From positions 2,852,001 through 2,916,000 of the forward strand of contig NZ_CP169244.1 of assembly GCF_041902385.1 (NCBI RefSeq): DNA of 64,000 nt, read 5' to 3'. A program made the translations under genes and the position numbers. Shown here one piece after another: positions 56,671 through 64,000 of this stretch. The stretch is from Arcticibacter sp041902385 (GTDB lineage: Bacteria; Bacteroidota; Bacteroidia; Sphingobacteriales; Sphingobacteriaceae). The notes beneath the pieces are model-generated. The model did no database searches. It saw only the letters and a program-made list of their open reading frames with translations, and was not told the DNA's origin. Numbering within the stretch: the first letter of the stretch is position 1; each line of letters opens with the position of its first letter.

Positions 56671-57038
56671 CGGGGCTTCTTTTCGTTTATGAACAACCTG
56701 GTGTTGCCCAACAACAATCCCCGCAGGGGAGGAGAGTTTAAAAAAGGACCGATCAACGTGCTGCGGGAGTCGCGCGATTCTTTCTTTGGCTTTTTATGGG
56801 AGGCGATGGCTGACGGGATGTCCTCTGCGATGATGGGGACCCACCAGAATGGAAAGAAGCCGGATCAGAATCCCTTGCTGAAGATTGGTACGAAGGTCGC
56901 CGGTCCTGACAATGGCAAAGGCAAAAAGAATGAAACGGTGAAATAGGAGAAGCCCCGGGGAGGATGAGAAGGTCCCCTGCCTGGTTGGCTTCTATTTGCT
57001 TCTAATGGAAATCTAATCTTTTATTTCACAATACTCGT

Positions 57039-57046
57039 TATATTTG
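57039..57046 (+). promoter_or_regulatory. -7 element of PAP2/SMS-like gene
   Basis: TATATTTG matches TAnnTTTG and precedes the start at 57095 by about 48 bases. Confidence 0.5.
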
Positions 57047-57094
57047 CGTCCCTTCATATAAAGTTAACACAATCTTTATGTGGGGATTAAGTTG

Positions 57095-57742
57095 ATGAGT
57101 AACAAAAAGACGAGAGCGGCCAGCTTATCACTGGCCGGAAGGTGGGCGCTAACATGGCAGGCTCCCTTGTTTAAGCAAAAGCTGTTAATGGCAGTGGCGA
57201 TACTGTTGTGTCTTACGCCTGTTTTTCCAATGTTTTACCAGTACATAGAGAGAAGACAGGGGATCGTGTACAACGATTTCTTACTGCAGATTTTACCTTG
57301 TATCGATCTTTCTATCCCTATTTTTGTCATCACGTGGGGAATGGCTCTTTTTACCCTCACCCGGGTAGTCCAAACGCCCTCTTTGCTGCTCAGTCTAATG
57401 TACGGAGTGATCGTACTTAATATTTCTCGCTTTATTTCGATATCGCTGATGCCCCTTAACCCGCCGCCCGGCCTTATTGATATATGGGACCCTATTACAG
57501 ACATGTTTTACGGGGAAACGTATGTTACCAAAGATCTTTTTTATTCAGGACATACGGCGACTCAGTTCCTGTTCTTTCTGATCCTGCAGCGAAAGAAAGA
57601 TAAATATATTGCCCTTTGTTCGACCATTCTCATGGGCGTCATGGTGATGGTACAGCACGTTCACTATACGGTAGATGTGGTATTTGCACCGCCGCTGACC
57701 TATCTCTGTTACTTGCTGGCCCGGAGGCTGGCGACGCATTAG
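57095..57742 (+). CDS. PAP2-superfamily membrane protein, sphingomyelin-synthase-like
   Basis: About 215 residues from ATG 57095 (GTG 57080 is possible). Six hydrophobic segments are visible. The active-site motifs are KDLFYSGHTATQFLFF and VQHVHYTVDVVFAPPL, matching the SGHT and HYTxDV motifs of the SMS/PAP2_C branch, with two His and one Asp for catalysis. It probably transfers or removes a phosphate head group on a membrane lipid. Sphingobacteriaceae make sphingolipids, which fits, but the substrate is unknown. It is followed by a convergent sucC. Confidence 0.8.
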   Translation: MSNKKTRAASLSLAGRWALTWQAPLFKQKLLMAVAILLCLTPVFPMFYQYIERRQGIVYNDFLLQILPCIDLSIPIFVITWGMALFTLTRVVQTPSLLLSLMYGVIVLNISRFISISLMPLNPPPGLIDIWDPITDMFYGETYVTKDLFYSGHTATQFLFFLILQRKKDKYIALCSTILMGVMVMVQHVHYTVDVVFAPPLTYLCYLLARRLATH

Positions 57743-57766
57743 TCGTACCCGGTAGGTAGGGGAGGG

Positions 57767-57801
57767 TAAAAAAAGAAGCCGTTCGATGGAACGGCCTCTA
57801 T
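57767..57801 (-). terminator. Terminator of sucC
   Basis: On the minus strand, GCCGTTC and GAACGGC pair around CATC within an AGAGGCCGTTC stem, followed by seven T. It lies 44 bases past the sucC stop codon. The A-run on the plus side makes it poor for the PAP2 gene. Confidence 0.8.
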
Positions 57802-57844
57802 ATAATAAAAACATGTAAATAACCTACTTCTACATGTCGCGGTA

Positions 57845-59041
57845 TTACTTTTTTCCAAGAACCTTTGTAACAAGTTCTGCAGCTTCCTTAAGAAGGATAG
57901 CAGAATAAACCTTAAGTCCTGATTCGTCGATCAGTTTCTTGGCTTCTTCTGCGTTCGTTCCCTGGAGGCGTACGATGATAGGGACCTGGATATTTCCGAG
58001 TTCCTTGTATGCATCGATCACACCCTGCGCCACACGGTCACAGCGAACAATCCCTCCAAAGATGTTGATCAGGATGGCCTTTACGTTCGGGTCCTGAAGG
58101 ATGATATTAAACGCGGCCTTTACTGTCTGTGCATTAGCGGTACCACCTACGTCGAGGAAGTTGGCCGGCTCACCGCCCGCCAGTTTGATGATATCCATGG
58201 TAGCCATCGCGAGTCCCGCACCGTTCACCATGCAGCCAACGTTCCCGTCGAGCTTCACATAGTTCAGGTTCGACTTACTTGCTTCCACTTCCGTTGGATC
58301 CTCTTCGGTGATGTCGCGTAATTCCGCGAAATCTTTATGTCGGAAAAGGCCATTATCATCCAGGTTCACCTTTGCATCCACTGCGAGGATCTTGTTGTCG
58401 GACGTTTTGAGGACAGGGTTGATTTCAAAAAGAGAAGAGTCTGTTGCTTCGTAGGCTTTGTAAAGAGCTGCTACGAACTTCGTCATATCTTTAAATGCTT
58501 CTCCGCTTAATCCGAGGTTGAATGCTACGCGGTTAGCCTGGAAAGGACGAAGACCTGCTTTAGGGTCGATCTCTTCCTTAAAGATCAGATGGGGAGTGGT
58601 TTCGGCAACATGCTCAATGTCCATTCCGCCTTCGGTAGAATACATGATAATATTGCGGCCTTTAGCGCGGTCAAGCAAAACGCTCATGTAAAATTCCTTC
58701 GGTTCTGATTCCCCGGGGTAGTACACGTCCTGCGCGATTAACACCTTGTTGACTTTTTTCCCTTCGGGGCCTGTCTGAGGCGTTATCAGCTGCATGCCGA
58801 TAATCTGTTCAGCTTTTTCCTTTACTTCATCGAGGTTTTTGGCGAGTTTTACACCCCCGCCTTTGCCACGGCCCCCGGCATGAATTTGGGCTTTTACAAC
58901 CACCCAGTCAGAGTTGAAATCTTCTTTAAGCTTTTTTGCCGCTTCTACAGCCTGTTCGGGGGTGTCAGCAACGATGCCTTCCTGTACCCGAACACCGAAG
59001 CTTTTGAGAATGGCTTTGCCTTGGTATTCGTGAATATTCAT
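57845..59041 (-). CDS. sucC: Succinyl-CoA ligase (ADP-forming) beta subunit
   Basis: 398 residues. An ATP-grasp domain opens with MNIHEYQGKAILKSFGVRVQ and HAGGRGKGGGVKLAKNLDEV. The C-terminal ligase domain has NGAGLAMATMDIIKLAGGEP, NFLDVGGTA and LINIFGGIVRCDRVAQGVI. It couples succinyl-CoA to succinate conversion to ATP in the TCA cycle. The alpha subunit gene sucD is not in the window, so the two are separate in this genome. It ends with its own terminator. Confidence 0.96.
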   Translation of the reverse strand: MNIHEYQGKAILKSFGVRVQEGIVADTPEQAVEAAKKLKEDFNSDWVVVKAQIHAGGRGKGGGVKLAKNLDEVKEKAEQIIGMQLITPQTGPEGKKVNKVLIAQDVYYPGESEPKEFYMSVLLDRAKGRNIIMYSTEGGMDIEHVAETTPHLIFKEEIDPKAGLRPFQANRVAFNLGLSGEAFKDMTKFVAALYKAYEATDSSLFEINPVLKTSDNKILAVDAKVNLDDNGLFRHKDFAELRDITEEDPTEVEASKSNLNYVKLDGNVGCMVNGAGLAMATMDIIKLAGGEPANFLDVGGTANAQTVKAAFNIILQDPNVKAILINIFGGIVRCDRVAQGVIDAYKELGNIQVPIIVRLQGTNAEEAKKLIDESGLKVYSAILLKEAAELVTKVLGKK

Positions 59042-59209
59042 GTTTTGATAGTTTGCAGAGGGTAAAGCTAACAGTTTTTTTTTATTGGAGGGCTATCAGC
59101 TGCCAGCTTTCGTTAATAAGGCAGAATTTTGACAATTCCGAAATGCCTCATACGAATCTTCCTGGCAGTTGAAGTCGGAAAGTGTACGTAAAATGAGTAT
59201 TTTCGCTCC

Positions 59210-59869
59210 ATGCTGCAGGCAAGAGACATACATAAGGCTTATGGAAAGCTTGAAATACTGAAAGGGGTTGACCTGGAAGTGAAGAAAGGAGAGATTGTAA
59301 CAATTTTAGGTGCATCGGGTGCGGGCAAGAGTACCTTGCTCCATATCCTGGGAACATTAGACCGGCAGGACCGCGGTGAGGTGGTTCTTGGTGGTGTGAA
59401 TGTCTCCGGGCTGTCGCAGACGAAGCTGAGTGCTTTCCGGAATGAAAAGATAGGCTTCATCTTTCAGTTCCATCACCTGCTTCCTGAGTTTACAGCTCTG
59501 GAGAATGTATGTATCCCTGCCTTTATAGCCGGGAAGGGGAAGAAAGAAGCAGAGTTACGAGGCCGCGAACTTCTCGATATGCTTGGTCTGGGACATCGAG
59601 CGGACCATAAGCCTTCGGCTTTGTCAGGAGGGGAGCAGCAGAGAGTTGCCGTAGCAAGGGCTTTTGTGAACCGTCCGGCGGTGGTAATGGCCGATGAGCC
59701 TTCGGGCAATCTCGACTCTGAGAATGCAAGGAGCCTTCATTCTTTGTTCCTCGAACTGCGCGAACAGTTTGCTCAGACCTTTATTATTGTGACGCATAAC
59801 GAGCATCTGGCAGAAATGGCCGACAGGAAAGTGATCATGAAAGACGGACTTATTATAAGTGGAAATTAA
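59210..59869 (+). CDS. lolD: ABC transporter ATPase LolD-like
   Basis: 219 residues. Walker A GASGAGKST, Q-loop FQFHHLLPEFTALENV, signature LSGGEQQRVAVARAF, Walker B VVMADEPSGNLD and switch His in IIVTHNEHLAEMADRK are all present. The sequence is closest to the LolD/MacB ATPase group that extracts lipoproteins or drives MacB-type pumps. The membrane partner LolCE is not adjacent. The stop overlaps a GTG of the next gene by 11 bases. Confidence 0.85.
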   Translation: MLQARDIHKAYGKLEILKGVDLEVKKGEIVTILGASGAGKSTLLHILGTLDRQDRGEVVLGGVNVSGLSQTKLSAFRNEKIGFIFQFHHLLPEFTALENVCIPAFIAGKGKKEAELRGRELLDMLGLGHRADHKPSALSGGEQQRVAVARAFVNRPAVVMADEPSGNLDSENARSLHSLFLELREQFAQTFIIVTHNEHLAEMADRKVIMKDGLIISGN

Positions 59870-59870
59870 A

Positions 59871-60332
59871 GTGAAGGTTCTTATTACCGCAGCAGCAACA
59901 GCGCAGGCCTATCAGCTGGAAAGAATACTTGGGGAGGGGGTCGATACTTGTTTTGCCGATTCAGGGGAGCTTCCGGGCTTTATGTTCAAGAATAAAAAGT
60001 TTCTAACGATACAGAAAGGGAGCGCCGTTTCCTTTGCTCATGAGCTGCTGACCACTTGCCTTGACTACGAGATTACGCATGTCTTCCTGCTTAGAAGAGA
60101 GGAAATAATAGCGCTTTCTGAAGCAAGAACGCTTTTTACCGAATATGGTATTGAGGTGGTTGTTCCATCAGCAAAAATTGTAAAGAGATTGCCGTTCAGA
60201 ACTAAACCTGGCTCGATCGGTGTAAAAGCAAACGGTTTTCATATTGGTGAAGTCCCTCTCGATGCGGATCGCGGTGTTTTTTTGTCCAGTCCTGACGATT
60301 CCGGCAATTTTTCAATTTTTTCAGTCAGCTAA
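59871..60332 (+). CDS. Standalone pre-ATP-grasp-like protein, function unknown
   Basis: About 153 residues from GTG 59871 (GTG 59859 is possible). The sequence KVLITAAATAQAYQLERIL, ADSGELPG and THVFLLRREEIIALSEARTL resembles the Rossmann-like domain that precedes ATP-grasp catalytic domains in CarB-like enzymes. The ATP-grasp domain itself is absent. The stop TAA overlaps the ATG of the next gene by one base (TAATG), so the two are translationally coupled. I do not recognise a characterised homologue. Confidence 0.65.
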   Translation: MKVLITAAATAQAYQLERILGEGVDTCFADSGELPGFMFKNKKFLTIQKGSAVSFAHELLTTCLDYEITHVFLLRREEIIALSEARTLFTEYGIEVVVPSAKIVKRLPFRTKPGSIGVKANGFHIGEVPLDADRGVFLSSPDDSGNFSIFSVS

Positions 60333-60940
60333 TGTTAACTTACGCCGAACTAGATTCCTCAAAAAAGGCATTCATCTTTGAGCTAGACAATGTTCTGTAT
60401 CCTGAGAAGGACTACCTTTTACAGGTCTATTATCTTTTTGCGAGCTTTCTCGAATATACAGAGGCCTATCCGCCAGCAGCAGAATTAGTCAGTTTTTTTA
60501 GTAAGGCCTACGAACACGCAGGGCCGAAATTAATTTTTGATAAAGCCGCTGAGGCTTTTGGCATTCATCAGAAATACCGGGAGAACTTCCGTCGCCTACA
60601 TCAGCAGGCGAGGCTACCCTTGAAACTCCTGCTGTTCGACCACGCACTTAAGCTGTTGCAGGAGATTGTAATAGACCGTAAGGAAATCATTATTGTTACC
60701 GGAGGGGATCCCATTCAGCAATTGAATAAGATCAGGCAGACCGAATGGAATGGGCTGGAGAAATACCTGCGGGTTTATTTTGCAGATGAATTGAAACCAA
60801 AACCAGCTCCCGACGTACTAATGCATATCCTGGAAATACATCACTTGGTAGCAGAAGAGGTGTTGATAACAGGGTCTGACCGTCTGGATGCTGTTTTCGC
60901 CGCCAACGCAGGAATAGATTTTGTAAAAGCTTATAAATAA
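60332..60940 (+). CDS. HAD-superfamily protein with altered motif I
   Basis: 202 residues. Motif I normally reads DxDxT; here it is FELDNVLYPEKDY, with Glu where the phosphoryl-accepting Asp should be. Motif II Thr (IIIVTGGD), motif III Lys (DELKPKPAPD) and a motif IV Asp in LITGSDRLDAVF are present. A helical cap lies between. This may be a catalytically weakened or re-purposed HAD protein acting with its translationally coupled upstream neighbour. Partner or substrate is unknown. Confidence 0.75.
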   Translation: MLTYAELDSSKKAFIFELDNVLYPEKDYLLQVYYLFASFLEYTEAYPPAAELVSFFSKAYEHAGPKLIFDKAAEAFGIHQKYRENFRRLHQQARLPLKLLLFDHALKLLQEIVIDRKEIIIVTGGDPIQQLNKIRQTEWNGLEKYLRVYFADELKPKPAPDVLMHILEIHHLVAEEVLITGSDRLDAVFAANAGIDFVKAYK

Positions 60941-60971
60941 GGTAACTTCCCCTTTGGTCATCATTCACGGT

Positions 60972-62395
60972 ATGAGTTATTTATACGGTAGCTTAAGGCG
61001 GCTAGGCCCGCTTTTTTTTGTGTCTGTGCTGGTCTTTTCTGCGTGTAAGAAGGACAGGACAGAAGCTGACAAGGAAGCATTGCTGAAGGACTCAGTGTAT
61101 TTGTACACAAAAGAGGTATATCTCTGGCAAGAGGTTTTGCCAGCCAATTTCCATGCGAGAAGCTATAGCGCGGCGGAGGATGTTCTGGAGGCACTAAAGG
61201 CGTGCAAAAGAGATGAGAACGGAAAGGCAGTCGACCGGTATAGTTTTCTGGATCGGGCAGGGGCTGTATCTGAAGAAATTGAGGATGGAGTTCAGACAGA
61301 TTTTGGATTTGATGTGCGATATCAAAACGGAACAGACTTAAGGATAAAGTATGTTTATGAGGGATCCCCGGCATGGAAAGCTGGTATCAGAAGAGGATGG
61401 AGGATCGTGAAGATTAACGGTAATGCGAATATAGGAGCCGACCTTTTGAAGGTTAACGATTACCGTTTCCTTTTCCAGGCTTTAGCTGCGGACCATATTT
61501 CACTTACATTTCAGGGGGAGACGGAGCACAATTGGAAATGCGGCTTGACAAGAGTCGGTATGCAATCAACCCTGTTCTTTGCACGCGTGTTTTCGAAAAG
61601 GCGGGCAGGAAGGTGGGTTACTTTGCTTATAATAGTTTTGTTGCTCCGTATAAGGAGCAGACGCCGACCACAGCAAAGACAAAAATTGACGAAGTGTTTC
61701 GCTACTTTCAGGAGGAGGGTGTATCAGAATTAATAGTCGACTTACGCTATAACGGAGGTGGATCCGTCTCGGCTGCAGAGTATCTGACAAACCTTTTAGT
61801 GCCTTCAGGTAACAACGGAAAGATAATGTATTCATACCGGTTAAATCCCACTCTTACTTCTTATACACGCAAGGATGAAAGCTGGAAAAAAGCATTCCAA
61901 ACTGTGATGGTAAATAAGACAAATGGAACTTATTATCCGGTAAAAGTATATTTTATTGTGACTAAGAGCACGGCCTCGGCAAGCGAGCTTCTTATCAACA
62001 ATTTGAAACCATACATAGATGTAATTCTTATAGGGAGTGACTTTACATATGGAAAGCCCGTAGGTTTTTTTCCGATCTCCATTCTTAATACAGATTTGTA
62101 TGCTGTGTCGTTTGAAACTTTAAACAGTAAAGGTGAGGGAGAGTATTACGGAGGTTTAAGGACCGATAAGGTGCAAGCCGAAGATCTGACGAGAGATTGG
62201 GGAGATGAAAGGGAATCGTGTCTTGCGCAGGCCCTTTTTCATGTTCAATACGGGACGTTTAAGAATGAGGCGGCCGCTGTGGCCGGCAGGAGCAGAACCG
62301 GCCCTGCGGCAGCAGGTATTTATAATATCTTTCTGGACCGGCGGGGGAACAAAAATATGTACATGCTAGACAAAGGGCTGCGGGTTCCGAGATAG
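60972..62395 (+). CDS. S41 lipoprotein protease, apparent frameshift
   Basis: Repaired product is 474 residues. A lipobox FVSVLVFSACKKD marks the acylated Cys near residue 25. A PDZ-like part (GSPAWKAGIRRGWRIVKING) and the peptidase part follow. The catalytic Ser is in STASASELL and the Lys in FTYGKPVG. The frame breaks at five G, 61514-61518; six would read LTFQGGDGAQLEMRLDKSRY. The gene is next to a paralogue of similar design, spaced by 88 bases. Confidence 0.82.
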
Positions 62396-62483
62396 GAAAA
62401 GGCACAAGAAGACTGCGCTAATGTTTTCGGCGATTGGTGAATGGGCAAAGTAGTGAGATGATGATCAGGTTAATTTCAGAGAT

Positions 62484-64000
62484 ATGAAATTGAGTAATAT
62501 TGTAGTTGGGAAAAGCAGACTTTTAGTTGCAGTTGCATTTTGTTTTTTAATAGTTTTTGGTGGTTGTAAGAAGGACAAAAAAAATGAGAGTCCAGCGGAG
62601 CCTGAGCTTCCGCCGGGGCAGGGAACGATAGCCACGAAGGCGGAACTTTTGGCTGACTCCTTATTCCTTTACGCCAAAGAGGTGTATCTGTGGAATAGTG
62701 ATTTGCCCACCTACGAGGTGTTTAATCCCAGAAAATATGTAAGTGTGGATGAAGAAGCGGGTTTGAGTAAGGAACTTTTTGAAATAACCCGGTATGCGAG
62801 GGACAACTACGAATATAAGCCGTCAGACCCGACAGACACAAAGTATAGTTATATTTTTGATACAGACGATACAAACCCGATAGCCTATCTGCCCGCTCGT
62901 AAAAGTTCTGTTGATTTAGAAGGGAACGGATATGACTTTGGGGTTTGGGTTGGACTTTATGGGAATAATACTCTTTACCAGGTTAGAATATTAACTGTAT
63001 CAAAGGGGTCGCCTGCCGATCTCGCAGGGATTAAGAGAGGGGATGTTATTACTGGGATTAACAACAGACAATTTGGTAGCAACTATACTTCGGGCGATGC
63101 CGATTATATTAATACTAATTTGCTTGGTAACCAGCAGACCGTCACCTTAACGTACAAGAGAGGTTCTGGAGCAGCTCATACGACTACACTTTCAAGAGCA
63201 AGTTATAAGAGCAATCCTGTTTACTGTGATTCTGTTTATACTGCGGGTCAGAAAAAGATCGGGTATATCGCATTTGCGCGGTTCTCAAACCTGTCAAATG
63301 CGCAATCAGTCCTCGACAAGGCGTTCTCTAGGTTTTCTGCTACTGCTGTTACCGATTTGATTGTCGATCTTCGATATAATGGGGGGGATATGTCAGTACT
63401 TCAGAGTATTTGGCCGACCTTATCGCACCCGCCACGTTAAACGGGAAGATAATGTATAAAGAATTCTTCAACAAGTTGCTTCAGGACGGAAAGGCAACTT
63501 TATTAAAGAAGCAGCCCTCGCTTGACGCTTATGGGAACGTAAGGTATACCAACGGTCGTGTCAGAACGTACGCTGATGAAGACTATTCAGTTGATGCGAA
63601 TACATTCAACTTCGCAAAAAGGGGCAATCTAAACAGCGTCGAAAGGATCGTCTTTCTTGTAAGCGGCAATACTGCGTCAGCCAGTGAACTTCTTATTAAT
63701 AGTCTAAAGGCCCATGTCGACGTTAAATTAGTCGGTGAGCAAACGTATGGAAAGCCTGTTGGCTTTTTCCCGATTCGAATCGGGAAATACGAGGTATATT
63801 ATAGTATGTTTGAATCGAAGAACGCTAAAGACGAGGGCGGTTATTTTAAGGGAATGAGTCCAGATTATACGGTCGAAGATCAGGGGATACGAGATTTTGG
63901 AGACCTCCGGGAGGACCTCCTTGCTAGCGCGTACAATTATCTTGTAGGGGGCAGCTTCACTTCTGCTATAGCAAAGACAGCTTCTGTCGCACGGACCGGG
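62484..64000 (+). CDS. S41 lipoprotein protease paralogue, apparent frameshift, 3' end cut
   Basis: The gene runs beyond the window. A lipobox (FLIVFGGCKKD) is followed by a PDZ-like domain (VSKGSPADLAGIKRGDVITG) and the peptidase core. The catalytic Ser is in NTASASELL and the Lys in TYGKPVG. The frame breaks at seven G, 63381-63387; eight would give LRYNGGGYVSTSEYLADLI and rejoin the catalytic core. Tandem duplication with the previous gene is evident from shared KEVYLW, NGG and SASELL blocks. Confidence 0.82.

Larger units (their letters stand above)
53420..56946 (+). pseudogene. AsmA-like envelope protein gene split by IS1182-like copy 2
   Basis: Without the insertion and one copy of its duplication, the frame runs unbroken from the start through K-K at 54940 to 56671 and stops at 56946, about 598 residues (ATG 53420). 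A single N-terminal membrane segment (WGLGAALVMIAVALVWYFGK) is followed by repeated beta-rich segments typical of AsmA/DUF748-type bridge proteins (SAFDVNIDSGRAYVSDLKLT, MGSINIASSWVEVYTDYNW). The C-terminal part restarts as RGFFSFMNNLVLPNNNP after the insertion. The first part reads on into the element to 55036. Such proteins are thought to move or organise lipids between membranes. ATG 53432 is an alternative start. Confidence 0.75.

Noticed and set aside
1..64000. tRNA or rRNA genes
   Set aside because: I looked in intergenic regions and saw no cloverleaf or conserved rRNA sequence; a covariance search would be decisive.

Overview
The window comes from a member of the Bacteroidetes, most likely the Sphingobacteriaceae (Pedobacter-like; the genus is inferred from overall protein style and no 16S gene is present). 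Supporting signs are -7 elements of the TAnnTTTG type, few Shine-Dalgarno sequences, a type IX secretion 'plug' protein, a TonB receptor with an N-terminal carboxypeptidase-like domain, SusC/D-style carbohydrate-cluster architecture, and lipoproteins with a Cys followed by KKD.

Region 1 (1-26.7 kb, all +) is one tightly packed operon of exported carbohydrate-active enzymes. It holds two GH78-type rhamnosidases, a five-bladed-propeller glycosidase, two GH2 enzymes, a GH141-like beta-helix enzyme, a GH106 rhamnosidase, a GH127 enzyme, an SGNH acetylesterase, a DUF5703 protein and a PQQ-type sugar dehydrogenase. A GntR/LacI-type hybrid regulator sits inside it. The mix suggests a rhamnose-rich pectic glycan such as rhamnogalacturonan-II; this is inference. 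No SusC/SusD pair is in the window. Region 2 (26.7-31.4 kb) is an iron-siderophore locus: TonB receptor plus PepSY membrane protein (-), a divergent AraC regulator (+), and a Fur-like palindrome between them.

Region 3 (31.5-44 kb) is mixed chromosomal genes, mostly on the minus strand: adenylate cyclase, EVE protein, thioesterase, T9SS plug protein, ABC-F, YihY, M13 peptidase, NhaA, a Sua5-like protein and a 2Fe-2S reductase. Region 4 (44-57 kb) is punctuated by insertion sequences. It has one IS110-family element and two near-identical IS1182-like elements (1720 and 1721 bp), each with a 9-bp target duplication. The second IS1182-like copy splits an AsmA-like gene. Between them lie a KTSC gene, unusual short repeat arrays, asnS, a radical-SAM/DUF4130 DNA-repair-like pair and a CPBP protease. 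Region 5 (57-64 kb) holds a PAP2/SMS-like membrane protein, sucC, lolD, a two-gene unit of unknown function (pre-ATP-grasp-like and an altered HAD protein) and two tandem S41 lipoprotein proteases, the last cut by the window end.

The most striking global observation is that eight chromosomal genes plus the IS transposases carry the same kind of lesion: one missing base inside a run of identical bases. Adding one base restores a family-like reading frame in every case. This points to consensus sequencing error rather than gene decay, so these genes should be read as probably intact.
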